A stretch of DNA of 21,986 bases from Bacteroidales bacterium (lineage in GTDB: Bacteria > Bacteroidota > Bacteroidia > Bacteroidales > UBA932): the NCBI GenBank assembly GCA_004552965.1, contig SFMU01000034.1, positions 1-21,986 on the forward strand. The letters are read 5' to 3'. The notes under the pieces were generated by a model. The model was not told the origin of the DNA and made no database searches. It was given only the letters and a program-made list of their open reading frames with translations. Positions 1 through 4,672 of this stretch are shown here, one piece after another (the stretch's first letter is position 1; each line of letters starts with the position of its first letter). The position numbers and the translations under genes were made by a program.

Positions 1-270
1 ACGAACCCTCTGGTAACGGGGAGCATCGGGAAGAAGAAAAACTATCGGCTTGGAGAAGAATGATCCCAATCGATAAGCATAATGCTCCAGTTGTAAAGGA
101 GTGACCTCTTTCCCTTGCTTCAAAGAAGGGACGATAAACTCTCTTCCGTCAAATAAGCATTCATAAAAATCGAACATCCATTTCGCTTCAGCCCATAGCC
201 CTTTTAGCCTAGCCTTTTCAACCGGGGTCAGATCTAAGATATTACCATCAATGCCAATTCTCATTTTCAT
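1..270 (-). CDS. Partial small protein, AbiEi-like antitoxin N-terminus (tentative)
   Basis: An open frame starts at ATG 270-268 and runs without a stop to the left edge, giving 90 N-terminal residues beginning MKMRIGIDGNILDL. It is too short for a firm family call. Recognisable features are an acidic/aromatic stretch (WMFDFYECLFDGREF), a TPLQLEHYAYRLG helix, and a PIVFLLPDAPRYQRVR segment. From memory this order resembles the N-terminal half of Bacteroidota AbiEi-type (type IV) antitoxins, in which a winged-helix DNA-binding domain would follow; here that part lies outside the window. A TAnnTTTG promoter and a 15-bp-arm palindrome lie immediately upstream, which would fit an autorepressed antitoxin. 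No signal peptide or membrane segment is seen. The gene itself is likely real; the AbiEi assignment is inference. It could equally be another small regulator. Confidence 0.5.
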   Translation of the reverse strand, partial: MKMRIGIDGNILDLTPVEKARLKGLWAEAKWMFDFYECLFDGREFIVPSLKQGKEVTPLQLEHYAYRLGSFFSKPIVFLLPDAPRYQRVR

Positions 271-274
271 CAAA

Positions 275-311
275 TTTGCTACATTTTCACACCGCATGAA
301 AACGTAGCAAA
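275..311. promoter_or_regulatory. 15-bp-arm inverted repeat, probable operator
   Basis: The left arm TTTGCTACATTTTCA (275-289) and right arm TGAAAACGTAGCAAA (297-311) are complementary at 14 of 15 positions around a 7-base spacer. The repeat ends 5 bp before the start codon at 270 and overlaps the -7 box at 308-315. A protein bound here would therefore cover the transcription start and leader. The tail is not T-rich, so it does not look like a terminator. Confidence 0.65.
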
Positions 312-315
312 AGTA
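308..315 (-). promoter_or_regulatory. Bacteroidota -7 promoter box for the gene at 1-270
   Basis: The minus strand reads TACTTTTG, a full match to TAnnTTTG. It places transcription start near 301 and gives a leader of about 30 nt before ATG 270. The -33 position is only T-rich (TTTT near 335-338), not a clear TTTG. Confidence 0.55.
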
Positions 316-350
316 ATGATAATTTATTAATATAAAAAGGATTTCACTTT

Positions 351-536
351 TTAAAGCAACCCATCAAACTTCGTCATCGAACTTGCCTTGATGAAGTCCA
401 CGATGTCAATATAAGGCTTCATGGCCTTGTAGTCAGAGTGGCCGGTCCATTTCATGACGACTTTGGGAGTGATGCCCATGGAGAGGACATTGACGATGAA
501 GGTGCGGCGACCGGTGTGGGTGCCGACGAGTTCCAC
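351..536 (-). pseudogene. Tyrosine recombinase (integrase) C-terminal remnant
   Basis: Only the last 61 codons of a phage/ICE-type tyrosine recombinase are present. The fragment shows the HxxR box (THTGRRTF, catalytic Arg), the GHS box (TGHSDYKAM, catalytic His) and the nucleophile region PYIDI with its Tyr, then a natural-looking tail ending KFDGLL. The SAM-like domain and the first catalytic Arg/Lys are missing, so it cannot recombine DNA alone. The codon just before its first residue (GTG at 536-534) is the TAA that ends the HipA-like fragment, in the same reading frame, so the two remnants abut exactly. It is best read as the scar of a lost mobile element. There is no sign of an independent start signal. 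Confidence 0.85.
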
Positions 537-1037
537 TTAGGCTGAAGTGACGATAGCCGGTGCAAAGACATCCGGAGACAATTCGCGGAGCCGTGACTCT
601 ATTATGTCGATGAAGAGAGAGGCGACACCGTTCGCGGAAGCCAAGGAACGAAAGTCCTTGAGTGCATCCTTCACCCTGTTGATGTACTTTGAGGGATTCT
701 TGATGTCGTTCTGGGCGGCAAAGGCCAGCAGGTCCGCGGTGGTTATATCCTCGAACTTGCCTCGCACAGAGAATTCGTGACGTTTCTCAGGAGTTGCGGC
801 CGTCTTCAAGATGAAGCAGAGGTCATAAGCCGGAGAAAGATGCCAGGAACCGTCCTTCTCCATGATGAAGGAGAAGTTCTTGGCGTGGTCGTCCGTGTTG
901 TTAGAAAGGATATTGAAGACCATCCGTCGGAAGAGCTCATTCAGTTCATCCTGGGGGATGGAGAGCTGTCTGCTAGTGGAGAAGAGGTCCTCGTAGCTAT
1001 ATGCCTCCGGATTGACGGCGGCAAGTCGTCTGGGCAA
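537..1037 (-). pseudogene. HipA-like Ser/Thr kinase, C-terminal remnant
   Basis: This 166-codon frame matches the C-terminal lobe of HipA-family toxin kinases. It has the FRRMVFNILSNNTDDHAKNF catalytic loop (general-base Asp and Asn) followed by WHLSPAYDL (metal-binding Asp), then a helical tail. Full-length HipA proteins are usually 400 or more residues; the N-terminal subdomain, the ATP P-loop region and the flexible autophosphorylation loop are absent. The frame stays open to the TAG of the upstream ATPase (1089-1091), so homology simply begins near RRLAAVNPEAYSYEDL with no proper ATG (the first listed codon is TTG). It shares frame with both the ATPase upstream and the integrase remnant downstream. 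I read it as a truncated, inactive toxin gene left by deletion. No HipB partner is visible. Confidence 0.85.
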
Positions 1038-1088
1038 GAAAACAGGGAGCCTCCGGATGATGTTCGAGAGAACGTCTTTATTCTTGCA

Positions 1089-2294
1089 CTAGTAAAGAAG
1101 GCCGAACATCCACAGAGGGATGCGTGCGCTATAACCGGTTTCGATGCCGGCAATGGCCAGATAGCTGTCGGGGATGCCGGCGATCTGATCGAATTCCTTG
1201 CTTTCTCCGCCAACTTCGAACAGGTATTTCCCATTCACCAGGAAATCACCCTTCAGGGGCATCTGGACAGTACCAATAGCGGAAAGCTGGTCGATAAAGA
1301 AAGTCTCCCGGAGTGTGCCGACGTCAATCTTGGGCGAAAGGGCATACATAAGATTGGTGTTGCCAAGGTAAATCTTCTCTGGATTAACCAACTTTTTATA
1401 ACTCTTGAGTTCTACGGTAAGAAGCTCCAGAATCTCAGCCTTATCCAAATTGTAAAGGAGTTTCAACAGGGAATCCCGCGTTGTACCGAGAGAGGTGGAC
1501 AGCCGATTCACATTGGGCTGCAGGGGGACATTCTCCGCGATTATCATCAACAGCTTCTTGCACTTCTCGATAGTATCGTAGGTGATCTTCTCCACGGCGG
1601 GAAGGTCGCTTTCAATCACGGTATCTACTACCTCCTTCAAGCGGACCAGGAAGTCCAAGCCGGCTTCTTTGTAGAAGGGATATATTCCCGAGCGCAAATA
1701 GGCCTCGAATGCCACCAGAATCTTGGTTTTGGCGGTTATATCCATAGAGATGGTAATATGATTCTTCAGGAGGTCTTCCAAAGAGATCGCATCCACGTGA
1801 ACGATATCCTCATAAGCCAGGTACTCCCGGAAAGACATCCCCTTAAGCGTATAAGAGGTCTGACGTCTGGACATATCCACCTTGGCATTATCGATCTCCA
1901 GCAAGGAGGATCCCGTATAAACTATCCGGAGATCCTTATACTGGTCAACGAGGTTTTTGAGGATGGTGCTCCACCCCTTATACTTGTGGACTTCGTCAAT
2001 GTAAAACTCCGTTATTCCCCTCTTGTAAAGGAATTCAATCAGATCCTGCAACTGATGAGTCCCGAACCAGTAGTGGTCCAGGGAGATGTAGAACGTATCA
2101 TCCGGATTGCTGTATTTCTCCTTGATCCGCTGCAGGAGCATGGTGGTTTTACCTACGCCACGCTCTCCCTTGATACCGATGACGCGGGAGTCCCAGTTAA
2201 TCCGGGGATAAAGGTAGCGCTTGAAATCCAGCGTAACCTGGGCAAGTTTACTGTGGTAAAATTCAACAATGGGGCGAATATCTGTCAGTTCCAT
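1089..2294 (-). CDS. AAA ATPase with C-terminal DUF4143
   Basis: A 401-residue protein. Walker A is GERGVGKT at residues 43-50, Walker B is FYIDE at 97-101, and a sensor-like stretch RIVYTGSSLLEI follows near 124-135. The C-terminal half has the SRRQTSYTLKGMSFREYL segment typical of DUF4143 ATPases, and the C-terminus IPLWMFGLLY looks natural, so the gene appears intact. Members of this family are STAND-like cytoplasmic ATPases, common and often multicopy in Bacteroidota and archaea; their function is not established. ATG 2294 is supported by a TAnnTTTG box about 20 bp upstream. It is visibly less GC-rich than the core genes (one sampled 60-bp line has 26 G+C, versus 36 in a purH line). Phased palindromic boxes over its promoter suggest tight repression. 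A link to defence or mobile-element biology is only inferred from context. Confidence 0.9.
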   Translation of the reverse strand: MELTDIRPIVEFYHSKLAQVTLDFKRYLYPRINWDSRVIGIKGERGVGKTTMLLQRIKEKYSNPDDTFYISLDHYWFGTHQLQDLIEFLYKRGITEFYIDEVHKYKGWSTILKNLVDQYKDLRIVYTGSSLLEIDNAKVDMSRRQTSYTLKGMSFREYLAYEDIVHVDAISLEDLLKNHITISMDITAKTKILVAFEAYLRSGIYPFYKEAGLDFLVRLKEVVDTVIESDLPAVEKITYDTIEKCKKLLMIIAENVPLQPNVNRLSTSLGTTRDSLLKLLYNLDKAEILELLTVELKSYKKLVNPEKIYLGNTNLMYALSPKIDVGTLRETFFIDQLSAIGTVQMPLKGDFLVNGKYLFEVGGESKEFDQIAGIPDSYLAIAGIETGYSARIPLWMFGLLY

Positions 2295-2313
2295 ATTAGT
2301 ATCTTTCTAGGCA

Positions 2314-2321
2314 CAAATATA
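2314..2321 (-). promoter_or_regulatory. -7 promoter box of the DUF4143 ATPase gene
   Basis: The minus strand reads TATATTTG, a full TAnnTTTG match. The predicted start near 2307 leaves a leader of about 13 nt. A TTCG at 2344-2341, 19 bp away, is a near match to the -33 TTTG. Palindromic box 1 (2327-2342) fills the spacer between these two elements. Confidence 0.65.
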
Positions 2322-2326
2322 TGAAA

Positions 2327-2408
2327 CACTTTTGGAAAAGCGAAATTATTAAGAAAAAACACTTTTGAAAAAGTGAATTGTGGCCACAACGGCACTTTTA
2401 GAAAAGCT
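2327..2408. repeat. Three 16-bp palindromic boxes at exactly 33-bp spacing
   Basis: Box 1 is CACTTTTGGAAAAGCG (2327-2342), box 2 is CACTTTTGAAAAAGTG (2360-2375, perfect arms), box 3 is CACTTTTAGAAAAGCT (2393-2408). Starts are 33 bp apart, about three helical turns, so all three would face the same side of the DNA. The intervening sequences are unrelated. Box 1 lies between the -33 and -7 elements of the ATPase promoter. This arrangement suggests cooperative binding of a dimeric regulator, possibly one linked to the ATPase; that is inference. Confidence 0.75.
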
Positions 2409-2494
2409 AATCGGCCTATTGTCGGCAAATGTCTTGACCACCTAGCGAATCGGTTATTATTCAGATAGATAAGAGCAGGAAAAGTCCCTTGTTT

Positions 2495-2546
2495 CGCACT
2501 TTTTCCAACGAGTATTCGCAGTAATAACGCATTTTTTGGAACGAGT
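2495..2546. repeat. Pair of related 19-bp boxes, 33 bp apart
   Basis: CGCACTTTTTCCAACGAGT (2495-2513) and CGCATTTTTTGGAACGAGT (2528-2546) differ at 3 of 19 positions and start 33 bp apart. Their CACTTTTT core resembles the left arm of the three boxes at 2327-2408, and the core at 2497 is 104 bp (about ten turns) from box 3. They may be weaker distal operators of the same system or the remains of a neighbouring promoter. Confidence 0.5.
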
Positions 2547-2605
2547 CCATAAATAGGTTTACGAAGGGTGTTGTACTTGGTTTACTATTCTCGTCCTCTC
2601 CGCTG

Positions 2606-2637
2606 AAATGCCTTGCAGAACAATCTGCAGGGCATTT
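2606..2637. terminator. Strong hairpin, probable intrinsic terminator
   Basis: AAATGCCTTGCAGA (2606-2619) pairs with TCTGCAGGGCATTT (2624-2637) over 14 bp, with one G-U pair and a 4-base loop ACAA. On the plus strand it ends in five Ts. On the minus strand the tail is only TTTC. The gene needing termination is the minus-strand prmA operon ending at 2760, so it may act as a backup or bidirectional terminator. Confidence 0.6.
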
Positions 2638-2667
2638 TTGGTTGAAAGAGCCCCAGAAGAATCAAAG

Positions 2668-2717
2668 GGTGACTTTTACCTGTTGACGCAGAAGAAATTG
2701 CAGAGGTAAAAGCCACC
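2668..2717. terminator. Imperfect 14-bp hairpin just past prmA
   Basis: GGTGACTTTTACCT (2668-2681) pairs with AGGTAAAAGCCACC (2704-2717) except for one A/C mismatch, around a 22-base loop. It begins 42 bases after the prmA stop on the minus strand and is followed there by CTTTGATTC, so the T-tract is short. It could be a prmA-operon terminator or 3'-end stabiliser, or a dispersed palindromic element. Confidence 0.45.
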
Positions 2718-2759
2718 ATTTTGGAGTCCGATTTCGCTTACTCTATGTTTCGGGCAAAT

Positions 2760-3632
2760 TTATTTGCAGAATCTCAGACATGCCCAGCCGTTGCTGGAGC
2801 AGGATGACAGGAGAGTGAAGCCGAGACCGTCAGCCACAGCTGCGATTTCATCGGCATCCCGGTCATAGAATCCGCTCAAAAGCAGCTTTCCTCCCCGGCG
2901 CAGAGCCTTTCGGTACCGCGGAAGGTCTGAGATGATGATGTTCTTGTGAATGTTCGCAAGCAGTACATCATAGGCATCCTCCTTCAGGGCGGAAGCGTCC
3001 GAACAGACCACCTCGAAATCCAGTCCGTTCAGCCGGATATTCCCCAAAGCGGATCTGACAGCAGTCGCATCGATGTCTACAGCACTGACGCACCCGGCAC
3101 CGAGTTTCGCGGCCAGGATGCCCAGAACGGCAGTCCCGCAGCCCAGGTCCATCACGGATTTGCCGGCGATGTCTTCGCTGTTGTCCTGCATCGTCTTCAT
3201 CATCATGCAGGTCGTGTCGTGGTGGCCGGTTCCGAAAGCCATCCTGGGATCAAGCAGAATCGTGATCCTGTCGCCGGTCACACTTTCTCCATCGACCCTG
3301 TCACCGGCCTCTTTCGATCCGGCAGGGCAGACCCTGACCCGACCGACCTCGATGGCCGTGAATCCGGTTTTCTCCCATTCCTCGTTCCAGTCGGCCGCCT
3401 CCAGCTTCCGGACGCTCCATCCGCCTTTGAACCACGGAATGCCGGCCAAGGCATCCCCGAGGGCATTCCCATCAAAAAGGGAAGTCTGAATATAACACCT
3501 CAGCACCGGCTCGTCCCCCTCCTCGAACTGAAAGGAGTCAAAGCCCAGATCGACCACCATGGCCTCGATGATTTCAGCCTGTTCCTCGCCGTCAACCTTA
3601 AGAGCGACTTCGCAGTAGTCCTGACTGTCCAT
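2760..3632 (-). CDS. prmA: Ribosomal protein L11 methyltransferase
   Basis: A 290-residue class I SAM-dependent methyltransferase. PrmA trimethylates ribosomal protein L11 in the cytoplasm. The N-terminal L11-binding part (about 1-65) is followed by the family signature DPRMAFGTGHHDTT (128-141), SAM motif I VMDLGCGTAVLGILAA (160-175), the acidic motif II AVDIDATAV (184-192) and the catalytic-loop motif LLANIHKN (224-231). Length is close to the usual 290-300. A Gly/Lys/Asp-rich insertion near 104-122 precedes the SAM signature. ATG 3632 is 38 bp after the DUF4249 lipoprotein gene and no promoter box is seen in that gap, so it is probably the last gene of the TonB receptor operon. The housekeeping role is independent of these neighbours as far as I can tell. 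Confidence 0.93.
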   Translation of the reverse strand: MDSQDYCEVALKVDGEEQAEIIEAMVVDLGFDSFQFEEGDEPVLRCYIQTSLFDGNALGDALAGIPWFKGGWSVRKLEAADWNEEWEKTGFTAIEVGRVRVCPAGSKEAGDRVDGESVTGDRITILLDPRMAFGTGHHDTTCMMMKTMQDNSEDIAGKSVMDLGCGTAVLGILAAKLGAGCVSAVDIDATAVRSALGNIRLNGLDFEVVCSDASALKEDAYDVLLANIHKNIIISDLPRYRKALRRGGKLLLSGFYDRDADEIAAVADGLGFTLLSSCSSNGWACLRFCK

Positions 3633-3670
3633 TGCAATTGAATATGTTGATTTTCTGAATATTCCTTATT

Positions 3671-4654
3671 CTATTCAAGCGTCCTGCGGGCTATCGCGCC
3701 GAAACAGCCTATCCCGTTTTCGATGTTGTTGTGGATGCAGACCGGTTCGCCGAAGATTTCATTGAACCCCCCGAACTCAGAATACGCCTCGAGCGACTTG
3801 ATGTACCTGTAGAGGTCTTCCGAATAGCCTGTGACCGTAATGCTGAGGGACCCGAGATTGGAAATGAACTCCTCCTCTCCCGAAGAGGGAGATTCCGCAG
3901 AGGCTCCGTCACCAGACCCGTCCTCCCCATAGATCAGCGAGGAGGACCTCTGGAAATCTTCTACCCAGAAATCGAGGATCCGCTCACCGCTTCCAAGCAT
4001 CCCCTCGTCGATGATCATCCTTTCGACCCTGGTGTCCCTGTTCCCTTCGATAATCCCCTCAATGTCATCCGTGTCCATGAAAGCCACATCAGACGTGTAT
4101 GTAAACTGGCCGCTATTGTCGGAACTTATGCGGAACTGGTAGAATTCCTTCCTGTCCGGATTGTCCCTGACCTTGATCTTGAAGTGCCACTCAACAGTCC
4201 GGAATTTCTCTTCCTGCTCCACGATCTTCGAGTATCTTGAGACAATCTCGAAATCCGGCCTGCATGGGACCTCGATAGTCGAACTCACATCTGCAAACCC
4301 CTCGTGCGAGGCAGTGATGCTGATCCTTTCGCCTTCCCGGATAGAAAGCGGGCAGGAGTACAATCCTGTGCCCGGTCCCTCGGTCAGCTGCAGGGTTCCG
4401 TCATCGGTCTTGACGGTAACTATCGCCCCGCTGACCATCCTGCCTTGATAGTTCTGGTCCTTGTCAAGGAAAAACCGGGAGCTGGACACCGAGACCGCAA
4501 TGCGGCCGGAATCCGGATTCACCGTGGAGAACAGCACGAGTTTCTCGCCTGAATATTTCCCGTTGAAGGGAATCTCCTCCTCGCAGGAGATGAATGCCGC
4601 TGCGGCGAGGACAGCCAGTATGAAGCCCAGGAGTTTCGTCATCAGTTTTCTCAT
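3671..4654 (-). CDS. DUF4249 outer-membrane lipoprotein, TonB-receptor partner
   Basis: A 327-residue protein with a lipoprotein signal: positively charged MRKLMTK, a hydrophobic LLGFILAVLAAAAF core and a lipobox ending FISC (Cys24) followed by EEEIPF. The rest is beta-rich (for example SGAIVTVKTDDGTLQL and RISITASHEGFADVSS) and matches the DUF4249 pattern of an Ig/carboxypeptidase-like N-terminal part and a C-terminal domain ending near EPVCIHNNIENGIGCFGA. DUF4249 genes are usually found directly after a non-SusC TonB receptor, as here (18-bp gap). The two probably act together at the outer membrane; the substrate is unknown. A short acidic Ser/Gly-rich linker (SGDGASAESPSSGEEE) lies near residue 250. 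An alternative start at Met5 is possible. Confidence 0.85.
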   Translation of the reverse strand: MRKLMTKLLGFILAVLAAAAFISCEEEIPFNGKYSGEKLVLFSTVNPDSGRIAVSVSSSRFFLDKDQNYQGRMVSGAIVTVKTDDGTLQLTEGPGTGLYSCPLSIREGERISITASHEGFADVSSTIEVPCRPDFEIVSRYSKIVEQEEKFRTVEWHFKIKVRDNPDRKEFYQFRISSDNSGQFTYTSDVAFMDTDDIEGIIEGNRDTRVERMIIDEGMLGSGERILDFWVEDFQRSSSLIYGEDGSGDGASAESPSSGEEEFISNLGSLSITVTGYSEDLYRYIKSLEAYSEFGGFNEIFGEPVCIHNNIENGIGCFGAIARRTLE

Positions 4655-4672
4655 AACATCAGAAATAATGCA

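Larger units (their letters stand above)
2325..2759. other. 435-bp gene-free stretch between the ATPase promoter and prmA
   Basis: No convincing protein or RNA gene is seen on either strand. It holds the 33-bp-phased boxes, a 14-bp hairpin at 2606-2637 and an imperfect 14-bp hairpin at 2668-2717. Base composition shifts from AT-rich near the ATPase toward the GC-rich core at prmA, so it probably contains the boundary between accessory and core sequence. No flanking att-type direct repeat was recognised. Confidence 0.6.

Noticed and set aside
777..2324. 515-codon plus-strand open frame opposite the ATPase
   Set aside because: It lies wholly antisense to the ATPase and HipA-like frames, which have clear family motifs; the translation has no recognisable domain and no promoter or start signal.
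2327..2546. Possible mini CRISPR array (33-bp period)
   Set aside because: The repeated part is only 16-19 bp with 14-17 bp between, the copies are palindromic and degenerate, the array is broken by 104 bp, and no cas gene is nearby. Operators fit better.
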